This document shows, one piece after another, positions 57,298-64,000 of a DNA stretch of 64,000 nucleotides. Under the pieces are notes generated by a model. It did not search any database and was not told the origin of the DNA. It saw only the letters and a list, made by a program, of their open reading frames with translations. Position numbers and translations under genes: made by a program. How positions within the stretch are numbered: position 1 is the first letter of the stretch; each line of letters starts with the position of its first letter. Source of the DNA: a virus; IMG/VR virus record IMGVR_UViG_3300042691_052885, positions 1-64,000 of that record; one strand, written 5' to 3'.

Positions 57298-59133
57298 ATG
57301 AAAAAATTAGCATTTGTTACCAGATGCGTTCGTCAAAATAATTTAGAAGCAATTGCAAAATCTCTCAAGTCTGCAATTGAAAAAGGCCATGAATGGCATG
57401 TAATTTTTGACTCTTCTGCAATAACACAGATTGAAACTAAATCTATAGAAATACTTCAAAAAGCCAACGCACATTTTTATTTTAGAAGTAGCACCCCGCA
57501 AAATTTTGGGTATGACAACATTAACTATGTTATTTCTGAAAAAATAGAAGGCGATCCATGGTTACATATTATTGATGACGATAATACCTTGCATCCGGAT
57601 CTGGTAAAAGAATTTGAGTCTTTAGAAGAGCTTACACCGTGTATTGTAATTAATCAGTATGTAGGCGGAAAGGACTTTACAAAATTAGAGGTTCGAGAAG
57701 CCAAGCCAGAAAATATGAAATGGCAAGGCGTGGATATTGCCCAGGTGTTAATACAAAAAAGTTTTTTGCTAGAGAAGACAAAGGGCTTTTTAATGGGTTA
57801 TTCTGGAGATGGCTACACAATTGAAAAACTTCATAAAGACTATCCAGAAAGTTTTAGCTACATTGAAAAAATACTCTGCTATTACAATGATTTGGAAAAG
57901 CCATTTGGGTCTGAGCCGCGAATTCTTTATTTAGGTGATCTACCAAATACTGCACAGACCTGCAAATCATCGGCGCCTTTTGAATCTGATAAGCTAAACA
58001 TTTTATACGAGCCTACTGAAGAAAATCTAACAAAAAGAATTAAGGAATTTAATCCCGACGCAATCATAACGCGTTCATCTGATTGGCGCAATTTTTCAAA
58101 GTTAACGCGAATGCCAGAAAACATTCGAAGAAAATGGATGCATTTTCAAAATGATGTTGATGATAATAAGGGGGATAACATTTACAATGTAGCAATGCAT
58201 GCAATGCTGGAACCCGATACAAAACTTGCATCAATATTTACATCGGCGTACAACATTAAGGATAAAATACTTAGAACATACAAATCAATTGCAGCGCAAA
58301 CATACCAAAATTGGGAGTGGGTAATTGTAAACGACTCTACCGATGGCGGTGCAACACAAAAAGTTCTTGACCAATTAAGTGAGCAAGATCCACGAGTTAA
58401 AGTATATGAGTTTCGAAAGAAGTCAGGCGGCGTTGTAGGGGAAGCGAAATATCGAGCAGCTGCTTTATGTAAAGGCGAATACTTAATGGAAATGGATCAT
58501 GACGATGAGCTTACAGAAGATGCGGTTGAGCTAATGGTAAAAGCATTCACGGAATACCCTGATGCCGGATTTGTTTATTCGGATTGTATAGAAAGCGATG
58601 AAAAATTAGCCACCCGCAAATATCCAAAAGGGTTTGCATTTGACTATGGAAATTATTATGAAGATACAATAAGAGGACATAAAGTTTCTGTATGTGCATG
58701 CGTTCCAGTAAACCCAAAAACAATTAGGCATATTGTAGGTGTACCTAATCATTTTAGAGCATGGCGTCGTACACACTATTTTGAAATCCGTGGACATAAC
58801 CGAGGATTGACAATTGCGGATGACTACGAATTGATTGTTAGATCCTTTCTTACAACTCGATTTGTAAGAATTCCAAAATGTTGCTACATACAGTATTACC
58901 ATACCGGTAATACACAAAATGCAAATGGTGGTGCAACTCGAAAAGACATTCAAAGAAGAGTAAAAACTATTGCAAACCATTACAATGAAAGAATTGCAAA
59001 AAGATTTGAAGAGCTTGGAATGGAAGACTGGGCTTACAAAGAAAATCCGCGTAGCCCTCTTAATGTTAAAAGCATTATGGACGCGCCAGACGCGGCATAT
59101 ACATTAGAAATCAAAATAAAGGAAACAATATGA
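57298..59133 (+). CDS. Two-domain glycosyltransferase (GT2 C-terminal domain)
   Basis: 611 aa. The N-terminal 200 form a GT-A-like domain with WLHIIDDDNTLHPDLV (about 82-97). About 205-300 are a linker domain. The C-terminal GT2 domain begins ASIFTSAYNIKDKILRTYKSIAAQTYQNWEWVIVNDSTDGG (about 306-346), has YLMEMDHDDELTEDAV (about 396-411) with the DxD metal site, and RAWRRTHYFEIRGHNRGLTIADDYEL (about 486-511) near the acceptor base. Two sugar-transfer sites in one protein suggest stepwise assembly of a disaccharide. It follows the RmlC-like and oxygenase genes and overlaps the next gene by ATGA. Confidence 0.82.
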   Translation: MKKLAFVTRCVRQNNLEAIAKSLKSAIEKGHEWHVIFDSSAITQIETKSIEILQKANAHFYFRSSTPQNFGYDNINYVISEKIEGDPWLHIIDDDNTLHPDLVKEFESLEELTPCIVINQYVGGKDFTKLEVREAKPENMKWQGVDIAQVLIQKSFLLEKTKGFLMGYSGDGYTIEKLHKDYPESFSYIEKILCYYNDLEKPFGSEPRILYLGDLPNTAQTCKSSAPFESDKLNILYEPTEENLTKRIKEFNPDAIITRSSDWRNFSKLTRMPENIRRKWMHFQNDVDDNKGDNIYNVAMHAMLEPDTKLASIFTSAYNIKDKILRTYKSIAAQTYQNWEWVIVNDSTDGGATQKVLDQLSEQDPRVKVYEFRKKSGGVVGEAKYRAAALCKGEYLMEMDHDDELTEDAVELMVKAFTEYPDAGFVYSDCIESDEKLATRKYPKGFAFDYGNYYEDTIRGHKVSVCACVPVNPKTIRHIVGVPNHFRAWRRTHYFEIRGHNRGLTIADDYELIVRSFLTTRFVRIPKCCYIQYYHTGNTQNANGGATRKDIQRRVKTIANHYNERIAKRFEELGMEDWAYKENPRSPLNVKSIMDAPDAAYTLEIKIKETI

Positions 59134-59459
59134 AAAAAGCAGAAACTAGACCCGAGGCAAAAGACCTTGTTTTTACAAACCATCGAGTTTTAGCATCCGT
59201 AAACCAATTGATTGCTGTTTGCGGCGAACCTTCACATCGCGGAAAAGTTGAAGAGGAAGTTCAATTTGGTTGGGATATGCAAACTGAAGAAGGCGACTTC
59301 TTTGCAGTATTTGACTGGAAAGAAAACCGTGAATTCCCAGAAGACGAAATTCTTATTTGGAATATAGCATCGCAAAATGCGTACGCGTCTGCAATCGGGC
59401 AAGAGGAAGTGTTAGAAGCGCTGGATAAACATGCCGCAAATTCTCAGCCTGCGGAATAG
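59130..59459 (+). CDS. Hypothetical protein, paralogue of the 39808 gene
   Basis: 109 aa. It shares with the 39808 protein a CGEP motif, a core WDMQTEEGDFFAVFDWKENR and a following W-x-IxxxN segment. It is coupled to the glycosyltransferase gene (ATGA). Function unknown; two copies in one phage imply recent or selected duplication. Confidence 0.7.
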   Translation: MKKAETRPEAKDLVFTNHRVLASVNQLIAVCGEPSHRGKVEEEVQFGWDMQTEEGDFFAVFDWKENREFPEDEILIWNIASQNAYASAIGQEEVLEALDKHAANSQPAE

Positions 59460-59470
59460 GCGTAAATTTT

Positions 59471-59537
59471 GTTAACAACTAATTACCCAAAGATTTTTTT
59501 CTTTGGGTTTTTTGTTTTATTTTTATACTATCAAATT
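59471..59537 (+). promoter_or_regulatory. Terminator-promoter module
   Basis: GTTAACAACTAA (59471-59482), 32 nt with perfect CCCAAAGA/TCTTTGGG stem and T run, TTTTATTTTTAT (59515-59526), ACTATCAAATT. It starts the RNA-repair operon. Confidence 0.78.
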
Positions 59538-59546
59538 AATACTGAT

Positions 59547-59933
59547 ATGGAAAAAACACTGTTCTTACTTCGTGGCTTACCAGGCGCTGGTAAATCTACA
59601 TTAGCAAAAGCGCTAGGCGTAAAACAATTTGAAGCGGATATGTATTTTGTCAATGAAAATGGCGAATACAATTTCAATCCTGCCAAAATCCGAGATGCTC
59701 ACCAATGGTGCCAAAACAATGTTGCTCATACAATGAGCTTTGGAGTTCCTGTGGCTGTATCAAATACGTTTACGCAGGAATGGGAAATGGACGCTTACTA
59801 CGAATTGGCGGAAAAATACGGATATACCGTTTTTTCTCTTATTGTAGAAAATAGACACGGTGGTAAGAACATTCACGGATGTCCTGACGAGCACGTTGAG
59901 GTAATGAGAAACAGATTTCAAATACAACTATAA
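59547..59933 (+). CDS. P-loop kinase, polynucleotide-kinase-like
   Basis: 128 aa. Walker A GLPGAGKST (about 9-17), FEADMYFVNENGEYNF (about 29-44) with an acidic catalytic-type Asp, VSNTFTQEWEMDAYYELAEKYGYTVFSLIVEN (about 70-101). This is the compact kinase fold shared by T4 Pnk N-domain and NEDD4-binding protein 2-like phage kinases. It would phosphorylate 5'-OH ends. The RNA ligase is three genes downstream in the same operon. Confidence 0.8.
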   Translation: MEKTLFLLRGLPGAGKSTLAKALGVKQFEADMYFVNENGEYNFNPAKIRDAHQWCQNNVAHTMSFGVPVAVSNTFTQEWEMDAYYELAEKYGYTVFSLIVENRHGGKNIHGCPDEHVEVMRNRFQIQL

Positions 59934-60290
59934 ATGAAAAACATTAACAACATTAACTTTGACAAGTACAAACATACGTCTATCAAAGTTGAGAAGGTAG
60001 AGGATACTAAGTTTGATGGTGATCATCTAAACGGGTACAATCCTGGATTTAAGATTGACGGTTGTTTGATTAACTTAACACTATCCAACCAACATTGTTG
60101 CTTATTTGTGGACTACGGAGATAGATGGTTCCATACATCTGAAGTTCGTAAGCAGGAAGAGTGTGAAGGTTATGACTTATTGCACACACTTAACTCAGTG
60201 TACAAGGTAACACCAAACTTCGTAGCTATTCCAGGAGCGCAAGAAAAGTACTCACTAACATTAGAAAGCGATGGCGAAGAGGTTGAGTAG
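59934..60290 (+). CDS. Hypothetical protein, 118 aa
   Basis: Beta-rich soluble protein (GCLINLTLSNQHCCLFVDYGDRWFHTSEVRK). It is directly adjacent to the kinase with no gap. No family is recognised. Confidence 0.62.
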   Translation: MKNINNINFDKYKHTSIKVEKVEDTKFDGDHLNGYNPGFKIDGCLINLTLSNQHCCLFVDYGDRWFHTSEVRKQEECEGYDLLHTLNSVYKVTPNFVAIPGAQEKYSLTLESDGEEVE

Positions 60291-60564
60291 GCAAGAGAAG
60301 ATTGATCAAGCAATCAAGGACCTAATCAACAAGATGTTTGAGATTGCTGGTCATGATGTTACCTATGAAGATATCATAGGAAGAACAGACAACTGGTACA
60401 CCAACTGGACTATGACTATGGCTCAGGCTGAGGAGTGGAAAGGTTGGGGTGTAGAATACCTACGCAAGAGTTTGAGAATGTCTAAACAAGCAGCAGAACG
60501 AGAAATGTTGTGGGCGAATTTACAATGGGGATTAAAATACGAAGACTATAGAGATGGAAAATAA
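60271..60564 (+). CDS. Hypothetical protein, 97 aa
   Basis: Helical, basic protein (KIDQAIKDLINKMFEIAGHDV; SKQAAEREMLWANLQWGL). It overlaps both neighbours (20 and 11 nt). No family is recognised; the RNA-repair operon context is the only clue. Confidence 0.62.
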   Translation: MAKRLSRQEKIDQAIKDLINKMFEIAGHDVTYEDIIGRTDNWYTNWTMTMAQAEEWKGWGVEYLRKSLRMSKQAAEREMLWANLQWGLKYEDYRDGK

Positions 60565-61675
60565 TAACTCAGTGTGCTATGTAGCACGCATAAACGAAAT
60601 CAAACCAATCCCAGGTGCTGATAACATCGAACAAGGCGTAATCGGAGGATGGAATTGTATTTTCAAGAAAGGGGAATACAAAGTAAATGACTTGGTAGCC
60701 ATTGCTACAACAGATGCTGTTATACCCCAAGGGCTTTCAGATGCAATGAACGTGACTAATTACTTACGCAAAGGACAACGTGTACGTACTGTGAAGCTGA
60801 GAGGGGTATATTCCGAGTGTTTAGTAATTCCTAACCAATTTTTACCGGTTGGCTACAACCCAGAAGGTAAGGATCTGATGGATTCGTTGAGTATCTTCAA
60901 ATACGAACCACCGGTAGTACAAGTACAATTGGCGTCAGGGCGTAAGATCAGATACCACCAAAATCCTAACTTCCATGTCTATTACAAGTTTCCAAACTTA
61001 AAAAATGTGGCTGGAATGTTTAATGAAAACGATGCTGTAGAAATTACTCGTAAGTTGCATGGTACAAATGCTCGTTACGGTATTGTAAAGAAGACCAGGC
61101 TTTCCATTTTAGATCGAATAAAGAAATTCTTGAGAATCGGAAAACATATCGAATATGAATTTGTATACGGCTCTCATAACGTAGAAAAAGGATCGGATTC
61201 ACAAGGTTTTTATGACACGGATGTTTGGAAGACAATTGCAGAAAAACATAACATTCGAGAAAAGCTTTGGAATTTATTTGATTTGTCAAAGGACCTATAT
61301 GATATTCAAGAAGGAATTGTAATTTACGGAGAAATCTATGGTCCTGGAATCCAGAAAAATTATGACTATGGATTGACTGAATTAAAATACGCAGGATTTG
61401 ATGTTACAATCAATGGTCAATATTGTGAAGGCGCCAGAAGTTTTGCAATTCATAATATCATGGGACTTGATTATGTTCCTGAATTGTATATTGGTCTTTG
61501 GTCGCAGGAAATACAAGACAAATACACTTTCAATAACTTTATTGAAGGAACCCAAATTCCGCATGAAGGTATTGTTATCAAATCTATAGATGGCAATCGA
61601 CAAAAAGTTGCTAAGGTAATTAATCCGGATTATTTGATCTATGGAGAAAAGCATGATGTTGGCGACAGCCATTAA
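60554..61675 (+). CDS. RNA ligase (DRB0094/Rnl5-like)
   Basis: 373 aa. An N-terminal OB-like domain (VARINEIKPIPGADNIE, about 10-26; FKKGEYKVNDLVAIATTDAVIPQ, about 37-59) precedes the nucleotidyltransferase domain. The adenylated Lys motif is EITRKLHGTNARYG (about 163-176, KxHGT); motif III/IIIa is IVIYGEIYG (about 256-264), motif IV IPHEGIVIKS (about 335-344) and motif V KVINPDYL. The N-terminal domain is diagnostic for this RNA-ligase family. It seals RNA after end healing, e.g. tRNA cut by host defences. Confidence 0.87.
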   Translation: MENNNSVCYVARINEIKPIPGADNIEQGVIGGWNCIFKKGEYKVNDLVAIATTDAVIPQGLSDAMNVTNYLRKGQRVRTVKLRGVYSECLVIPNQFLPVGYNPEGKDLMDSLSIFKYEPPVVQVQLASGRKIRYHQNPNFHVYYKFPNLKNVAGMFNENDAVEITRKLHGTNARYGIVKKTRLSILDRIKKFLRIGKHIEYEFVYGSHNVEKGSDSQGFYDTDVWKTIAEKHNIREKLWNLFDLSKDLYDIQEGIVIYGEIYGPGIQKNYDYGLTELKYAGFDVTINGQYCEGARSFAIHNIMGLDYVPELYIGLWSQEIQDKYTFNNFIEGTQIPHEGIVIKSIDGNRQKVAKVINPDYLIYGEKHDVGDSH

Positions 61676-61679
61676 TTTT

Positions 61680-61747
61680 GTTAATAACTTTAGGCCCAGA
61701 GATTTTTTTCTCTGGGTTTTTTGTATTATTTTTATCCTATCAAATTT
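61680..61747 (+). promoter_or_regulatory. Terminator-promoter module
   Basis: GTTAATAACTTT (61680-61691), 32 nt with CCCAGAGA/TCTCTGGG (compensatory change keeps the stem) and T run, TATTATTTTTAT (61724-61735), CCTATCAAATT. Confidence 0.8.
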
Positions 61748-61756
61748 ATACTGAAT

Positions 61757-61963
61757 ATGAATAACACAACAAATACTTACACATTCCTTGGAACCCGCTG
61801 GGTACCTGGTTACAACGATTTTGATTTTGATGATTTCACAATTATCGCTACCAATGAAACGGAGGCATGGGATATTCTTTGGAAATTGAGTGGAAGATTT
61901 ACCTGGGGAGAAGTCAACCTGGTGTACATTAACGGTGAGTTGGTTGAAAGGGAAAATTGTTAA
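61757..61963 (+). CDS. Hypothetical protein, 68 aa
   Basis: Single-gene unit between two terminator-promoter modules. Asp/Phe-rich (GYNDFDFDDFTIIATNETEAWD) with WGEVNLVYINGELV at the end; reminiscent of small phage barrels but unassigned. Its stop codon is part of the next GTTAATAAC element. Confidence 0.65.
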   Translation: MNNTTNTYTFLGTRWVPGYNDFDFDDFTIIATNETEAWDILWKLSGRFTWGEVNLVYINGELVERENC

Positions 61964-62026
61964 TAACTTTTGGCCAAAACATTTTTTTCTTTGGGTTTTT
62001 GGTATTATTTTTATCCTAACAAAATT
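61959..62026 (+). promoter_or_regulatory. Terminator-promoter module
   Basis: GTTAATAACTTT (61959-61970), 32 nt with a weaker stem (CCAAAA/TTTGGG) and T run, TATTATTTTTAT (62003-62014), CCTAACAAAATT, 9 nt before the RadA-like ATG. Confidence 0.72.
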
Positions 62027-62034
62027 AATCATAT

Positions 62035-63240
62035 ATGGAACTAACTGTTGCAAAACAAACATTCAAAAAGGTATCAGACATTGAGGTACCAGAAAAACTC
62101 TTTAACACCATCAAAACCGATTCTCCGGAACTGGACAATGTCCTTTCGGAAATAGGTGGTATGGTCCCATCGCAAGTTGTACTGGTAACGGGGAATCCTG
62201 GATCTGGAAAAACAACTCTTTGCGCGGTGGTAGGTTCCCGAATTGCGGAACGCGATTCCCGCCCGGTAGTTTTCCTTTCCTATGAAATGTCCGACTTCCA
62301 ATTAAAACTGCAGGCCAAGAAAATTGCAGGTTTCAATTCGCTGCTTGTAAGTACTCACGAGTTTCATACACAGCCTGGCGGTATTGATACCTTGTTCCAA
62401 GCCCTGGATAGTCTGGATCCATCAATGGTTATTGTGGACTCACTACAGAAAATGGCTTCTAAAATGCCAGATGGTCCAACCCGCGGACAAGTGGTTTTGG
62501 TGGAGCGGTTTACCAAATGGGCCAAGACCTCCTTTACGCCAGTTATGCTGATTGGCCACAACGATAAAGGTGGAAACTATGCAGGTCCATCGTTCCTCAA
62601 ACACGAGGTGGACTCACATATGACGGTATGGTTTGACAAGGAAATCCGTGAGCGTCTCTTTTCCATGAGTAAGAACCGTTTTGGTGGAAACATGGAAAGT
62701 TATTCTTTCCGCATCACTCCCGACGGAGTCTTTATCGGTTCGGAATGGTGGAATCTTGTAGACAGCCAGACTTCCGATGATGTTCGGGATATGATAATGG
62801 ACTACAAAGGCAGTTCCACTGGGGAATCGCTAAACTGGGAAAAGTTTAAGGATTCCGCGGAAACCTTGGTTTCCTACCTTAACCGTAAGCACGCCGAGCG
62901 GTTCCCGACAAACACCTTTATTGGTTCCACTGATAAGATCAAACTCACGTGGGAAGGCCGCCGTGCTTTTTGCAACTACAAAACTGGTCAAATCAATTTC
63001 GGTAAGAAGTTTTTTGATCGGGTAACTGACAAATCTTGGGATCGCGTAGGCTACCGTTCCGAGCGTCCGTTTATCCATGCACACGTAAAGAACAAGGAGG
63101 AGGCCGCCCTTTGGGTTATCCTACATGAATGGGTGCATCTCTTCAAAGGTTATCAGCATCATACCAAGAAAATGTGGAAAGAAATCTCTCGAATTGCAAA
63201 TGAGGAATCCTGGTTATGGTCTGTGCCTGCCACGGCATAA
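62035..63240 (+). CDS. RadA-like RecA-fold ATPase fused to HExxH metalloprotease-like domain
   Basis: 401 aa. Residues 25-265 are a RadA/Sms-like ATPase: Walker A GNPGSGKT (53-60), VVFLSYEMSDFQLKLQAKK (about 78-96), Walker B-type SMVIVDSLQKM (about 129-139), MLIGHNDKGGNYAGPSFLKHEVDSHM, and the RadA-specific KNRFGG (about 213-218). The RadA zinc finger and Lon-like domain are absent. In place of the latter, residues 300-401 read like a SprT/WLM-type zinc protease: a strand region WEGRRAFCNYKTGQINFGKKFF, then WVILHEWVHLFKGYQHHTKKMW with HExxH at 364-368 and His 375/376 as third ligand. RadA drives branch migration; SprT-like proteases cut DNA-protein crosslinks. The protein may combine both tasks. 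Own promoter. Confidence 0.82.
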   Translation: MELTVAKQTFKKVSDIEVPEKLFNTIKTDSPELDNVLSEIGGMVPSQVVLVTGNPGSGKTTLCAVVGSRIAERDSRPVVFLSYEMSDFQLKLQAKKIAGFNSLLVSTHEFHTQPGGIDTLFQALDSLDPSMVIVDSLQKMASKMPDGPTRGQVVLVERFTKWAKTSFTPVMLIGHNDKGGNYAGPSFLKHEVDSHMTVWFDKEIRERLFSMSKNRFGGNMESYSFRITPDGVFIGSEWWNLVDSQTSDDVRDMIMDYKGSSTGESLNWEKFKDSAETLVSYLNRKHAERFPTNTFIGSTDKIKLTWEGRRAFCNYKTGQINFGKKFFDRVTDKSWDRVGYRSERPFIHAHVKNKEEAALWVILHEWVHLFKGYQHHTKKMWKEISRIANEESWLWSVPATA

Positions 63241-63289
63241 TCATTTAATATAAGATTAACATTCAGTTAATACCTAGTTAACATTGAGG

Positions 63290-63316
63290 TATTATTTTTA
63301 TTCTATCAAAATTAAT
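63290..63316 (+). promoter_or_regulatory. Promoter, TATTATTTTTAT-TCTATCAAA element without GTTAATAAC box at the usual place
   Basis: TATTATTTTTAT (63290-63301) and TCTATCAAAATTAAT match the downstream half of the modules. There is no hairpin and no GTTAATAACTTT 32 nt upstream (the site reads TAATATAAGATT). Instead GTTAA/TTAAC repeats at 63257-63282 crowd the region, which may be operator sites. Confidence 0.55.
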
Positions 63317-63321
63317 AAAAA

Positions 63322-63630
63322 ATGGAAAAACACAATCTTCAATTAACTGACAAAGAAAACAAAGTTTTGGAAACCTTCATCAGTAGCCTCTATGCTGAAC
63401 CCGGTTTTTCTGACGTAGATGCACATGATCTCTCAAGAGATACTGGAATCTCTACCCGTTCAATCCGCGGAGTACTCTCTTCCTTGGTTCAAAAAGGCAT
63501 TATTACAATCGTTGGAAACTATGCTGGTTATCAAATCATCTACCTTAATGAAAGTTACTGGTACTTACATCCTGAATGGAAAACCGAATACGAGTTTAGA
63601 ACAGAGAATTACGTTGCATCAAAATCTTAA
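63322..63630 (+). CDS. Winged-helix DNA-binding protein, 102 aa
   Basis: NKVLETFISSLYAEPGF, then VDAHDLSRDTGISTRSIRGVLSSLVQKGIITIVGN (about 34-68), is a helix-turn-helix with recognition helix (STRSIRGVLSSL) and a wing (IITIVGNYAGYQIIYL). It resembles MarR/ArsR-type regulators. Its promoter region carries repeated GTTAAC-like sequences, so autoregulation is possible. Confidence 0.72.
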   Translation: MEKHNLQLTDKENKVLETFISSLYAEPGFSDVDAHDLSRDTGISTRSIRGVLSSLVQKGIITIVGNYAGYQIIYLNESYWYLHPEWKTEYEFRTENYVASKS

Positions 63631-63633
63631 GTT

Positions 63634-63963
63634 ATGAATTACTCAGAAATTACAACCGCTCTTGGCAAATCCATGGATACATTATCAGACAGCGATTTGC
63701 GCTCACTCAACAATATGTTGGTAGACGAAATTAATAGCCGAATTGCTAAAGCCCGTCAAACCATTAAACGCACTCTTGGAAAAGGCGCCCAGGTAACTGT
63801 GGATGATCCTCGTTGCGCTGGCAAAACATACACCATCGAAAAGATTTCTGCCAAAATGGCGCTGCTCATAGAAAATGGTTCGGAATACCAGCATCCAGTT
63901 TTTGGCACGTCGGTTTCCAAGAAAATCCGTGCTTCACTTACAATGATTAAGGCTGCAATATGA
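63634..63963 (+). CDS. Hypothetical protein, 109 aa
   Basis: Helical first half (MDTLSDSDLRSLNNMLVDEINSRI) and a small barrel-like second half (GAQVTVDDPRCAGKTYTIEKISAKMALLIENG), a module common in small phage proteins. No function is assigned. Its stop overlaps the next ATG. Confidence 0.65.
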   Translation: MNYSEITTALGKSMDTLSDSDLRSLNNMLVDEINSRIAKARQTIKRTLGKGAQVTVDDPRCAGKTYTIEKISAKMALLIENGSEYQHPVFGTSVSKKIRASLTMIKAAI

Positions 63964-64000
63964 AAACTGTAGAATTAACATTGCAAGAGATCCAAATGGC
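63960..64000 (+). CDS. Start of a gene cut by the window edge
   Basis: ATG at 63960 overlaps the previous TGA (ATGA) and is open for 13 codons to the window end (MKTVELTLQEIQMA). Too short to identify. Confidence 0.5.
   Translation, partial: MKTVELTLQEIQM

Noticed and set aside
10981-62026. Dispersed repeats as a CRISPR-like array or mobile element ends
   Set aside because: The copies are kilobases apart, contain terminator and promoter parts and always sit between genes in the same orientation. There are no spacers and no flanking duplications.
61382-62062. 226-codon open frame on the - strand with a repeated KIIPKTQRKK-type segment
   Set aside because: It is antisense to the RNA ligase gene, a small gene and two terminator-promoter modules; the repeated peptide is just the reverse complement of the module. 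All supported genes are on the + strand.

Overview
The window is one contiguous piece of the genome of a large T4-like (straight tailed, contractile) bacteriophage, and every gene I can support lies on the + strand. T4 core proteins are recognisable by motif and order: replicative helicase gp41 (N-terminus cut by the window edge), recombination nuclease gp47/gp46, late sigma factor gp55, head-completion protein gp4, portal gp20, clamp loader gp44, RNase H-type nuclease, small and large terminase gp16/gp17, tail sheath gp18 and tail tube gp19. The host is very probably a member of the Bacteroidota with a type IX secretion system. The phage carries a secreted protein (51200-52780) with a Bacteroidota-style signal peptide and a C-terminal gliding-motility/T9SS sorting domain, the DNA is AT-rich, and Shine-Dalgarno sequences are weak or absent.

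Layout. 1-3945: replication/recombination (gp41, gp47, gp46). 3946-10972: late head/neck genes (gp15-like, a probable -1 frameshift protein, gp55, gp4, an unknown, portal). 10981-16019: early replication genes (gp44, KTSC-domain protein, RNase H, possible gp62). 16020-30974: neck, packaging and tail genes (664-codon neck-like protein, gp16, gp17, a giant 1307-aa sheath, tube, gp26-like protein, an overlapping second chaperone-like frame, a 1311-aa tape-measure-like protein). 31102-35336: accessory and regulatory genes (CapA-like phosphatase, guanylate kinase-like protein, an ECF-type sigma factor with a membrane partner). 35400-38624: four or five probable virion proteins behind one membrane protein. 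38689-64000: a long early accessory region of short, tightly overlapping operons. It includes SmpB, a cyclic-phosphate receiver-domain protein, UV endonuclease, an AAA+ ATPase, a PD-(D/E)XK-like nuclease, glycosyltransferases, the T9SS cargo, thymidylate synthase, a sugar/glycan modification cassette, a polynucleotide-kinase-like P-loop protein, an RNA ligase, and a RadA-like ATPase fused to an HExxH metalloprotease.

Regulation can be read from the DNA. Three promoter-like signals recur. (1) A compact terminator-promoter module, GTTAATAACTTT, exactly 32 nt, TATTATTTTTAT, CCTATCAAAT, occurs about ten times in early regions; in most copies the 32 nt hold a rho-independent terminator hairpin. 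(2) AAAACTTT-N12-AATATAA (or TATATAG) occurs six times before early/middle operons. (3) GATATATAG, with variants, sits before the structural operons and is the natural candidate for a gp55-dependent late promoter, equivalent to T4 TATAAATA.

The strongest candidates for undescribed biology are the slippery A9 plus stem-loop joining two frames at 7125-7161, the phage-encoded T9SS cargo, the RadA-metalloprotease fusion, phage SmpB, the 32-nt-phased terminator-promoter modules, and the glycan-modification cassette at 55215-59133. I saw no tRNA, tmRNA, CRISPR array, insertion sequence or attachment site.
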